Positions 37,134-47,942 of a DNA stretch of 64,000 bases are shown in pieces. Source of the DNA: Spinellus fusiger (Eukaryota; Mucoromycota; Mucoromycetes; Mucorales; Phycomycetaceae); the NCBI GenBank assembly GCA_025094145.1, contig JALLLS010000047.1, forward strand, positions 62,001 through 126,000, in the 5' to 3' direction. The position numbers and the translations under genes are program-made. The notes below the pieces were generated by a model. That model had not been told where the DNA came from. It saw only the letters and a list, made by a program, of their open reading frames with translations, and did not search any database. Each line of letters starts with the position of its first letter. The first letter of the stretch is position 1.

Positions 37134-37946
37134 CAGGATAAAGTAACCGTCTCTGTCCTACACCATTACAAACAAAAAATTAAATTGTCCATATAAAGAT
37201 ATTGATGCGATTTTGTAGTACTAGCCAATACAGAGTAACAAGACAACAGAATAGTCTTTATAATACTTACTGTAGTAATGTAACATTTTTTGTTCTCCCT
37301 ATATTTCACATAGACATATATAAAGGACTATATTTGCATGATTATATTTTGAGAAATAGATATTTTCGTCAAAATAATATAGCATGATTTGACTCACTAT
37401 GTCTAAAAAAAAGCACAGCAACTTTATATCCAAACTCATCTTTTTGTGTAAGTTACATCATGAACTTGTTAAGTAATACTCCTGAATTATAATCTATGGC
37501 TTAGAGAATACCAAAACAGAATAAATTTAGTCCAAGATGAGTGGATATAAAATAATAAAGATCGTCAGCAACAGGCCCTTTCTTGTCACTATATTTACTA
37601 ATATATTAACAAGAAACGTAGTAGTTTTGGCTAAAGATCAATAATAGACAAAAAAATCTGATTTTGATGATTTAATACATATATCTATCTATTCTACATA
37701 CACATAAAGAGATAGAAACAGGTAGTAAAGTGGATATATCAATAGTTTACTATGAACGCACATGGACGAACATTCAAATGTTCAGCGGCGGTGTTTCTAC
37801 TACGGCTGTCGATGGCAAAAAGAAAAGAGAAGGTCTGAAGACCGATTTCAGGCCTTTTTCGAAATACTCTTTCTCTTTTTAAGCACAAAGGTGCGCATAT
37901 TACTCTATTCTACTTTTTTGTTTTTTATTTGTTCCTTTTTCCTCTA
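37134..37946. other. Spacer and likely leader of the arrestin gene
   Basis: No gene is supported. A small open frame at 37762-37947 has no recognisable features. It overlaps the arrestin upstream region, so it may be leader sequence. Confidence 0.4.
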
Positions 37947-39829
37947 ATGATTCTTAAAAACCAACACATAAAAACCAACCAGACACTAAGTATTCACCTA
38001 CATGAAGAGAAGTTCTACTTTCCAGGAGAGACTATCAAAGGCAAGTATTGAAGCATACACCAAACAAAACAAAAAAGAAGAAAGAAAGAAAAACAGATCA
38101 CTAATGACTTGACTCTACTCTAGGCACTGTCCATGTTCATCCTAAAAGTCCCACCAAAACAAATCACATTCTTTTACGATTCAAAGGACAAGTTATTTTG
38201 TCTATCAAGGATAAAAAATCAATGACACTTTTTGACATAAAAAAGATACTAGCAGATGGACAGCCGGGAAAAGTACACATCTTGGAGCCAAAAAAATATT
38301 TATTTCCATTTGAATTCAATGTACCTTCTAATCTTCAACTTCCTAGCTCCATGGAGGTAAAAAGAACAGCTTTATTGATTTGTATTCTTAATCCGCCCGA
38401 TTAGTACAGAAAAAAAGCAAAGGTCTGCTATGAATTGATTGTTGTACATGACAGACCTATGATGCTAGAGTCTCTTTTACCAAGGATCAAATACACAGTA
38501 CCTGTTTTAGAGCTCATTGATATCAAGGCATATCATTTTAAGTGTATCAAAGAAAGAGCAGCAAATATTGTATTACCTCACGCGTGTTATCCTGAAAAAT
38601 GCTATTGTCAAGTCTCTATTGCACAATACGGATTTACAAGAGGTAGATAGAAATTAGACAGAAAGTAAAAAGAAAAAAGAAAGAGAAAATAGGAAAATAA
38701 TGTGAATAGGAAATTAACGATCTATAGGGGATATCGCATCTATTGAAATCGTTGCTAGCCATTTCAAACCTTATGTGCTAGAGAATGCGGTCACTGTAGA
38801 ATTAGTGAGGACGATAGAAATTAGAACTGACAGGTAGGCTAAGGTGCATACAGGAAAATTATGTTCTGATCTTTTTGATAAAGATATTCAGAATTGAAAG
38901 AAGATATTTTGAGATCTGTACATCACGGTCTAAAGATCATCGGGCCTTATAACTTCTCACAAGCTATTACTTCCCAACTACTTATTCCTACATCAACTTC
39001 ACCTTCAATTTCGTTCAAAAGCGATACACTTCAAGTCCGTTATAAGATCAGGGTTTCTATTCAATGGAATGACAATGCAGTTCAGAAAACAGTAATCGAA
39101 ATGCCGATTGTTATTGGTACATGGCCTCGTACAGCAGTACCCATTGAAGATGACGATGAAGAAATAATCTCAAAAATGGGAGAAATGATGCTGAGTGATG
39201 AGAGTGATGATGAGAGTGATGACTATTCACCCCCACTTCCCAGACAGCATAGATTGATGTCTGCCACTCTTCCTACCTCTCCATGTTCTTCTAAATCTCT
39301 TACTTTCATGAAGCAACGACTTTCATTTCAAGATGTCAGCCGGTCTGACTCTACTGTATCTCGTTTTTCTGATCAATCTTATGAGTCGACCTCTTCTCGT
39401 ACCAATAATTCATGGGGAAGCTCTTCTCTCTCTCGCAACACTTCTTTAAGCACCGATTTATCTTCTCCTAATACCATTTCATCATCTTTTCATCGTCTCT
39501 CAGTCACAGCCGCAAGCATTCCACTTTATCACTTGCATGAACACCAATGTTCTCCAAATGAAAATTGTACCAGGCCTTGTGAATCCTCCCATTGTCTTGT
39601 CTCTGATCAGCCACCAGTGTCCCCAATTTCTCAATCTTTGTCTCCCCATTGTTCTAATAATGTACCGACTCATGTGCTTCAGCCTTTGAGCCTGCCAAGT
39701 GAACCAATTTTTTCTATCAAAGTATATGAAGCAAAAGAGACAAGTGACACTGAAAATACTGATTCTGACAGTACAGATCTTCTTGTCATTCTAAAAAAGA
39801 AAAAGAAAAAGAAAATAATGCAACAGTAA
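37947..39829 (+). CDS. Arrestin-domain protein (alpha-arrestin, ART-like)
   Basis: Alpha-arrestins are adaptors that bring ubiquitin ligases to plasma-membrane transporters and trigger their endocytosis. Five exons: 37947-38040, 38124-38356, 38423-38642, 38728-38833, 38884-39829; the sum is 1599 nt (532 aa). Arrestin_N landmarks are FYFPGETIKGTVHVHP and ILLRFKGQV in exons 1-2, and YLFPFEF; Arrestin_C spans exons 3-5 and ends near WPRTAVPIE. The last 190 residues are acidic then Ser/Thr-rich and probably regulatory. No PPxY motif for a Nedd4-type ligase was seen. Intron 1 has a GC donor (gcaagt at 38041); only that site keeps frame. The acceptor of exon 3 (gcaaag) follows an A7 run and is the least certain junction. 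The gene is convergent with the carnitine acetyltransferase. Confidence 0.85.
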
Positions 39830-39967
39830 ATCAGTATAGCATCATAGTATAGCATCATAGCATTTTAATATCATAATGAATATATTCTAATATATCTTTA
39901 GCATTAACAAAAATAGTATTATTATTTATTTATTTATTTTAAAAAAAAACACTGTCATTTGTTTTTA

Positions 39968-42012
39968 TTATAATTTAGCCTTTACCATTTCTTTTGAACT
40001 TTGATCACATATCTCTCTCATGTCTCTTAACGCATTTGTCATATTCTTCATTAAGTCTGCAGTGGAGCTACTCTTGGAGGTGAACTTGCTTTCAATTCCA
40101 AACTTTACCACATGGCTGTCTGGCATGTAGTTGATAGCATATCCATCTGGATGTACGGCTCCAAAACCTGACCCCATAAGACGAACACCAGCATGCAAGC
40201 TGGATGTAGTCAATAACCATTGCTGTGATTGACTAAAGGAAGGGTATTTGAAAATAGAATGTAGTTGTACTTCTTTCATTTGACCATCTTCAGACATCAT
40301 TTTATGATCAGAGTTAAGTGTATACAAAGCTAGTAAATGTCGATCACATCCATGCCCATTGCTTGCCCTTATTGAGTATTCCTCGTGAGTATTAGCGGCT
40401 TTGACAAGAAGACTATACTTGGTAGAATTCTAATAATTTAAATAATATTAGAGATTCATCCAAGAAATACAAAATTAAATAACAGACTTACTTCTATATT
40501 TTTATCCTGCATTGCCTCTACAAATCGTTTGCTGTCTGATGTGAAAGATCGAATGGTCTCTGTTCTTCCATGAAGATATTTCCTTGTGGAAGCTGACTCA
40601 TAGACTGCTGTCTGTTTATCATGGGAACGATAATAAGCAAGTTGAATTGCCATTTGATAGAATGCATCAGGTAGTACTCTAGCATTATTCTTTACCCAAG
40701 AGCTACCAAAGTCATCAAAGATCAAGACACCAACATCAGAGTTTGTTGCTACAACGTCTGCTGCTATTTGTGCCTCTTCTAGTGCCTTCTCTATTATGGC
40801 ATCTATCTTCCATCTCAGGTGGTGTACATTGGAAGGAGTGCCTTTTACTACTTGAGGGTTAAAAGGACCTGGACAGGGCTCTTTTATCAAATGATCAAGA
40901 AAATGACTAGTAGCCAATAAATCCAAAGGAGAGTGTTCTTCAGAAAGAGAACACTTGCCATTGTTCTCTATCACCAAATTGATACACTTGTCATACCAGC
41001 GGTTGTGTCCATTTCCAATTCCTTGATGGCCACACATTGTTGTTTTTGCTTGAAGTGATAGATCATTTCCCTGAGTGTGGTCATCAAGAGACACAGTAAA
41101 TAGACTTTGTTCAATAATATCAGTGGATTCACGGTTACTTGGGTCCAAAGCAAGCAAATGGTTACGTGCTACAGCCCACGAGTCACGATTCCAACTTGTC
41201 AAGAGAGATATGGGTGCTTCTGGTGTTTTCAAATGCTGGACATAACCAACAATATCCAATAGTTCTTTCTCAATAGCATCCACTGTCTTGAGTACTTGTC
41301 CATCACATGTATCTAATATGAAGACTTGATCTCGTACCAAGACAGTAATATGACTGTACTTTGAAGGATCATGTTGAAGAATAGAATCACAGTGAGGCAT
41401 TGGAATACGAGTGACACCAAATATACGGCGGTACTGATGCATACACTGTACCTGGTTACCCCTCAGCATTTCAATAGGAAGTGTTCCTCTGTATATACTG
41501 TCAGAGGGTTTCTAAATTTGGGATTACCTTTGAATAATATTATTGAAATCTACACCACGTAGAATAAGGTGGGCAGCTCTTCTAATTTGGTAGTGTGTAA
41601 ATTCTCCGGATTTGACTGCATTCAAAGGAGTTTCCAAAAGAACCTTTGGGTGGGTGATGTCGTCTTTTCCAAGTGTGTAACAGTTACTATTAACCATCAA
41701 ACACGCTTTCCACTCGATATAAGCTATCGAGTAAGTATTAGATACATAGATATTGTAAAACACTTACCTTTTTTAAGCCAAAAGGTCTCCTCTAGCCAGT
41801 TGTAAGTCGAGTTCTTTTCAATGTCCAATAATCGCTGCTGGAGAGAGTGGGCCAGTGCACTGGATTCAAACTCACGAACTATCTTTTCTGTTTCTTTGAA
41901 TTTATCAGGACTCAATAAAGGGACAAGACTGTAAGTAGAGAGAACATGTTTCTTTGAGAGAAGGTACAGGAAGTCTTGGAATAGTTTTTTGAAAATGAAA
42001 GGCATAAGGCAT
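39968..42012 (-). CDS. Carnitine O-acetyltransferase, peroxisomal type, with a frameshift near the N-terminus
   Basis: The enzyme transfers acetyl groups between CoA and carnitine to move acetyl units between peroxisome, cytosol and mitochondrion. Four exons (transcript order): 42012-41768, 41723-41528, 41488-40492, 40429-39968. Family landmarks are IPRLPVPSLKET at the N-terminus, NWLEETFW, MHQYRRIFGVTRIP, the catalytic His in EEHSPLD, and YESASTRKYLHGRTETIRS. The C-terminus AKL fits a PTS1 peroxisomal signal, as in yeast Cat2. The summed exons leave one extra base. The N-terminal frame (to YLQ) and the following frame (LVPLLSPDKF) meet at about 41930-41937, so there is a one-base insertion or equivalent there. 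Intron 2 is only 39 nt. It may be a pseudogene, a rescued gene or a sequence error; apart from the frameshift, the frame stays open across all four exons. Confidence 0.82.
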
Positions 42013-43709
42013 AAGTAGAAGAGTAAGTAAATAAGGAAGAATAGATAGAAGATGCTTGCTTTTATTCTTTTCTTTTTACAAGATCATTACACTAATTATT
42101 TACTGATTGGAAATATGTATATTATTATAAGTTGATTATACATGGCTCATAGGGACAAATGTTTGTCATCAGCATTATATTGAATTCATATGATAGTTGT
42201 GCATAATGATTTTTAGTCCGACATCCTGCTTAACTTTCAGTACGATCTTATCAAGCCATTGGTTTTATGACTTTCTATTTATCATCTACTAAATACAACA
42301 TAATAGTCTATATTATTACTATTATTATTAAAAACAATAAATGAATACCAGACAGCTATAGGATCTACTTTACCATAAAAAAGTTCATGAGTTTGTTCTT
42401 CTTATAGGCGTTCATTTGATAATTTCATATAGAGTCGTTAGAATACAAATGCACCAGAATGTTAATATTTGTATTTACCAAAATATACTAAAATATACCA
42501 AAATATCAAAAGCATATTAAGTATAACCTCCTTTTTTATTGAATAACCGACAGCCCGAAATATCTGTACATTTTTTTATTTATTTTTCTTTCTAAAGCAC
42601 AAGACCTACACAAGATTTCTTTTTAAAATAAATAAATAAATAATTTAAATTAATGATTATCAATTCGTTGTAATATCTTGATTGATTGAGGTATCCTTTG
42701 TTATTTGTGTGCAAAAACTGTTTTTTTTATTTTTATTTTTTTTTAAATAATCAAAAGTTCTTTGCATGTATTGTAATACTTGAATATAATTATGTAGCTA
42801 ATACCATTCACACTATATATTTTTTTAAGAAATTATGAGAGCGTGTAAAAGTAGTTTTTTCTTCATATTGAAATAAACATTATCATTTTAGCATTCATTT
42901 AGGATTGACATCTTAAATCAAAATCACACTAATTGTAACGATAGACTAAGCACCAAAGATTTTGCATTTATTTTTGCATTTATTTTTCTCGTTTTAATTT
43001 ACTGGGGGTTTCTTGATGAACATATGTCTTACTGTCTGCATCAAGAATGCATATTTTTAGTTGTTATCATATGTATTACCTTTCTTTCGAATCAAGAGAC
43101 TCCTTTTGCTAATTGGATCCCCAAATATCTTTTATTTTTTACTCTTGTGTTTCTTTGATGGAATGTCTTTGAATTCAATAAATCTCAAGAATATTATTAT
43201 TGCCAATGTTATAGAACTAATATAATTCAAGGCAGTAAAGATGTAAAGAATTTAAATACATTGGCCAATTTATAAACTGTACAGTTGTATTTATATGATT
43301 ATTTCAATTTCCAAACAACATATATATTATTGTATAATTATATCAGACAACTATATCATATACTCCTTAGACTTTGATATCGAAAGAAAAAAAACTTAAT
43401 ATTTCTATGCGTGTAAAGTTTTTATTATTATCAAGTCTCTAGTATTTATTATTTTCAACTTGAAATACATCACTGCCTGGCATTTTCACGTCATATTGGC
43501 AATAAAGGTGTTTACTCATTCTGACATCAGGACAACTTCTGACATTATCTATTTATATAATTTGTTATTATATATCTTATCATTTATATAAAACCAAACC
43601 TTCTCAATTAAATCACTGTCTAGATTTATTAGTGATCAATATGAAAATGTCTCAATGAAACTATCTGCTCCCAATCTCTTTGCCAACTTAGTCATGTGCT
43701 TACTACTGT
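42013..43709. other. 1.7-kb AT-rich region without a gene
   Basis: Very AT-rich with many homopolymer tracts. No ORF, RNA gene or recognisable transposon fossil was seen. The right edge adjoins the palindromic element. Confidence 0.5.
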
Positions 43710-44208
43710 TACACACCAGGAGGTCTTTAGGATATAAAAGGAAATAGTCGAAATACAATTGTTTAAGAAATGACATGGATTTGAAAAGGTGTGAAAATAA
43801 AGTGAAATATATTCATGTTAGTTCTTAAATAAAGATTATTATGTAAATTTACCTGTAAATATCTAAATCCCGAAGGAAACCACTTTCGATGTGGCGATAT
43901 ATGATATGAATGCATCAAAGAATATCTATGCTTCTCGACAGAAAGGAACTGGTCGGTGGTGACCATTCAAAGCCTCTTCTGCAATCGTATAGATATTCTT
44001 TGATGCATTCATATCATATATCGCCACATCGAAAGTGGTTTCCTTCGGGATTTAGATATTTACAGGTAAATTTACATAATAATCTTTATTTAAGAACTAA
44101 CATGAATATATTTCACTTTATTTTCACACCTTTTCAAATCCATGTCATTTCTTAAACAATTGTATTTCGACTATTTCCTTTTATATCCTAAAGACCTCCT
44201 GGTGTGTA
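43710..44208. mobile_element. 499-bp palindromic (foldback) element made from the 3' end of a Fanzor transposon
   Basis: Arms 43710-43929 and 43989-44208 are reverse complements over 220 bp with no mismatch that I found; the spacer is 59 bp. The outer tips are TACACACC and GGTGTGTA, so both ends are the same Fanzor-element end. The spacer, read on the minus strand, encodes NIYTIAEEALNGHHRPVPF, matching the Fanzor C-terminus at 30308-30400. The arms match the Fanzor 3' noncoding region 30086-30300. No complete gene is present. Confidence 0.85.
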
Positions 44209-44309
44209 GAAATCCTATGATCTGAATATGAGCTAATGATAAATATTATGACTATGGCTGAGCCATTTTGTATGCACAAACATCTTACTCTACTGTTTAT
44301 AGAATTTAA

Positions 44310-45894
44310 TACACCTTTTTCGGAAAGTATTCGCACAATCTCAGAAAAAATCGCACTTTTTTTTTTTCAATTTTCGCCCACTTTATATTTTACTTTTTGC
44401 ACACTTTCATAAAAAAATTGCACACTTTTTAAAATACAATTTTTTCAACAATGAGCTTACAAATCTACTATGAAGATGAACAGGGAAATACTATCGATGA
44501 ATCGGGAAATGAGCCCATATTGATGGATGTAGATAAAGAATCTTTTTCTCTTCAAAACATCGTAGACTACAGTACTTGGACTTAAAGCCACCTGAGAAGC
44601 CTCAGCCAAAACCCAAGACCACCAAAAAGGATACAACTTTTATTTCATTACCTGTATTTTACTACATGAAACATAGTGATGATGTTAAAGGTCACTTTTT
44701 TCATATGATTTATGAACTATATATGACTGCAGGTAAAGCAGCTAAGCAGTTGGGTATTGCTTGTCGAACCGCATACGACTGGCTTGAAAGAGATCAGGAA
44801 CAAATCATGAAAAATATGAACAGAGATCTCAAAGTTGAGCCAGTAGAGACCCCAAAAAATGGGCCGACCAGCATTATTAAATGAAGACCATAAGAAACAT
44901 CTTTCTGAAAATTCTTTTTTTTTTTGGATTACCCCTCTGCAACGTTAGATCAAGCAATGGACAGTCTCACTGAACAGTTCAAAGACTTGAAAGTTGCCAA
45001 GACAACGGTTTAAAGATTTATGACAGGAAAGTGTGCCTTGTCATTTAAGAAAGCACACCTTTATTCAAAGGAGAGAAACTCGCCTGAGAATATCGAGAAA
45101 ATATTTGACTGGGTTATCAGATGGAACCAAACAGACATAGATTACAATAGTAACTGTGTGTTTATTGATGAGTCCGCTTTTCATATAAATCTGAAAAGAA
45201 CCATGGCTTGGTCAAAGAAAGGAACCAGAGCAGAGGTTGTTCAGCCCACAACAAGAGCAAAAACAACAACAATTCCGGGAGTTACATCTCCTCATGGCAT
45301 TATTAATGTTAAAGTAAGAGTGCCTTATACTTTTTCACCAAGAAAAAGAAAAGCAAACGGAGCAACCAAAATGCAGAAAACTACTGAAACAGTCACTGGT
45401 CATTACTTTAACCTTATTGCAAGCATTTTGGATGTTTTGGATCTTTACAGTGAATTTAAAGGACATTATATAATAATGGATAATGCACCTATCCACACAA
45501 CTGAAAGTATTAGCAGACTTATTGAAAGTCGTGGCTATGGATGTCTATACCCTTCACCCTACTCTCCTGAGCTTAATCTCATCGAGCAACTCTGGTCTGT
45601 TGTGAAGAGTAAGCTTAAAAGAGAAAAGCTCTTAGAAAATGAGACATTAAACATGAGGATCACTGAAGCATGTAGCAATGTTCTTATCAGTGATCTTAAG
45701 GGATTTTGTCGTTACTCTTCTTTGAAATTTAAGACATGTTTAAGTAGACATCTTTTAATAAATTTCGCACACTTTGTGCAAAAAGAATTTATGAAATTGT
45801 GCAAAAAGTAAAATATAAAGTGTGCAAAAATTGAAAAAAAAAAGGTGTGCGATATTTTTCTGAGGTTATGTGAATACTTTCCGAAAAAGGTGTA
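44310..45894. mobile_element. IS630/Tc1-type DNA transposon with TACACCTTTTTCGG ends
   Basis: The left end is TACACCTTTTTCGGAAAGTA at 44310 and the right end is its reverse complement, ending at 45894; both ends carry the TA expected for this superfamily. Subterminal sequence is also inverted (TGTGCAAAAA tracts). It contains one plus-strand transposase, broken in its N-terminal third. Confidence 0.9.
44451..45811 (+). pseudogene. IS630/Tc1 transposase with intact DD34E core but broken N-terminus
   Basis: The N-terminal piece (MSLQIYYEDEQGN, 44451) runs to a frameshift at about 44579 (before LKPPEKPQPK). The next frame carries the helix-turn-helix (TAGKAAKQLGIACRTAYDWL) and breaks again at about 44870 (before RPALLNEDH) and within the T11 tract near 44920. 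A TAA follows TTV at about 45010, where related copies have Tyr. From 45020 the frame is open for 263 aa with FIDESAF, IMDNAPIH and SPELNLIEQLW; 34 residues separate the second Asp from the Glu. The last part is therefore a well-preserved catalytic domain, but the whole gene cannot make a transposase. Confidence 0.85.
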
Positions 45895-46785
45895 GTACAT
45901 ATTTCTATAATTACACATTATCTTATTGGAAAAATAGTTATCTGATCACAAAAGATTTACTGTAAAAAACAAACGCACACAATAAAGTATATTTAATAGG
46001 TTTCTATTCACCTGCACTACACTCATAAGCAGCAGTGATTAATGCTTTTATACTATTAGTTTTAATATGCACTCATCAAAATAATAATGATAAAATTGGA
46101 CATGGACATTTTCCTATAATAACTAACCTTTTCCGAAAGGTTGAAAGGTGTTGATGTCTTGTTATAAAGCATGTTTAGTGGTAATGATATTGTGAATATC
46201 TGTACATTGAAGCGCAACATAAACTCTGGGAAAGTATACATGACTTAAAAGTGTATAGCACCGAGCTTCAGACCCTCCTTAAAATATAAAGTTAATTCTA
46301 AACAAAAGAAAAAGCTCTAAACAGAAGAAAAAACAAAAGAAATACAGAGAACAATAGAATACAGAGAACAGTGTGGTGACACTGACTTATTAGCCTCCTT
46401 ATATCTCGGATTTAAGCTACATTGTATACTTTTAGGATCAAATAAAGATAATATTATAAAAGTAAAAGGTTGTCTCCACTATTCATCAACATTTAAAACT
46501 TACCATTGTATTGCGATAGCATACGATTATCAAAAGATACATAGGTGATCTAATTGAAACCATGGTATAGAGATGCCAAAGGCCATAAAAATTATACACA
46601 CCTAAAGATGTCTGGGATATAGTGATCCGGCAAATGTAATCGACGGTTTCAAATGCATATTTCCTATTTTTTATATTATACTTTTCTTAATAGTGTTATA
46701 ACTTTATGAATTCATTAGCTAAAGACGTGAAATTTTCAATAGATACATAGAAGAGTGTTTATAATGAATAGCAGCGGGGTTTTTT
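45895..46785. other. AT-rich spacer with one stray transposon end
   Basis: No gene is seen. At 46588-46615, TATACACACCTAAAGATG...GGGATATA is an inverted copy of the end motif of copies A and B, pointing right. It is probably the left end of the decayed Tc1 element that follows. Confidence 0.4.
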
Positions 46786-46789
46786 TATT

Positions 46790-47770
46790 ACAAAGCTACT
46801 CAGTAGCCATTATTAGTCTTTGGCATCAATAACAGCCTGGCATCTCCGCCCTATAGTGGCAATGGGTGTCTATCACTTCTTTTGATATTTTACCCCATTA
46901 TAGCACCACAGCAGCCTTCAACTATTCCTTAGTAGTATATAGCCTCCTGTCCTTCCTAATGATCTTTTTGTGTTGGGCCCACATATGCTCCATTGAATTG
47001 AGATCAGTATTGTAAGGGCCATTAAAGAGCCATTACTATACCACCAACTACTCTCTAATTGATGTGTTTTACTCGCATGGGGTCCAGCATTGTCTTTCTG
47101 TAGGCAGTAACTGACTAAAGAGTTAAAAAAAGAGATAGAGATAGAGATGCTCGAGCTCAAGGTAGTAGACTCTTCCCAAGGCATCAATGTACTTGTTGGA
47201 GTTTCTCCTACCCTTCACTACAATTCATCTACCAACACCCTCCCCACTAAAACAATACATAACATCACCCCACCACCTCCAAACTTCCTTGCTTTTAGGA
47301 TATTATTGGGCACAAGGGCCTTGATGTACTGTCAGATGACTTTTACCCTCATGTCATAGCTCATAAGCTCGACTCTGGACTCATTGAACCAGACTATCTG
47401 CTGCCATTGCTCGTATGTCCAGTTGATGTGTTCTTGGGTCCACTAGAATCAAGACTCTATATACTTCTTGGATAGAAGAGGCTTAATCACTGGACTGAAT
47501 GAATGAAAGCTCATTTCGTCAGGGTATCTCTTTAGTGTTGGTATTGATACCTTTATGGTCATGCTTGCCATGATGGCTTCCTTGGTCTGATAGGAATCAC
47601 TAACTATTGTTCTACTTAACCATCGGAGGGCCATGTCATCCAGCTTTTTCGTCAGCTACTCTTGGGTACAAATACCATCGATTTTGTCTCTTTTAAATGC
47701 TTCACAGTGTAGCCTACAGTGAAAGTAGGCACGTTGAACATACGAGATGCCTCAACCTGAATAGATTTTT
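46790..47770 (-). pseudogene. Old Tc1-type transposase fossil
   Basis: On the minus strand the pieces run in Tc1 order but in different frames. They are a helix-turn-helix (VEASRMFNVPTFTVGYTVK, about 47755-47690), RTIVSDSYQTKEAIMASM (about 47620), HINWTYEQWQQIVWFNES (first Asp now Asn, about 47410), QKDNAGPHASKTH (second Asp, about 47090), YNTDLNSMEHMWAQHKK (Glu, about 46990) and QAVIDAKD near the end (about 46830). It has many frameshifts and stops and is long dead. Confidence 0.8.
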
Positions 47771-47942
47771 TTTTAAAAAAAAAAAAAAAGAGAGAATTTA
47801 ACAGTTGGCAAACCGTAAAAGTCATCCGCGAGTAGGATTTAAATCCTTTTAGATTTACAAAGCTCACAGATACCAGAAAAAGAGGGCAGATATACTGCCA
47901 ATACTGTTTACAAAGAGTCAGTTTATTTTTCAGTCCATACAT

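Noticed and set aside
41933..41971. 39-nt intron explaining the N-terminal frame change in the carnitine acetyltransferase
   Set aside because: It would remove family-conserved residues (VPSLKET) and the resulting frame runs into a stop.
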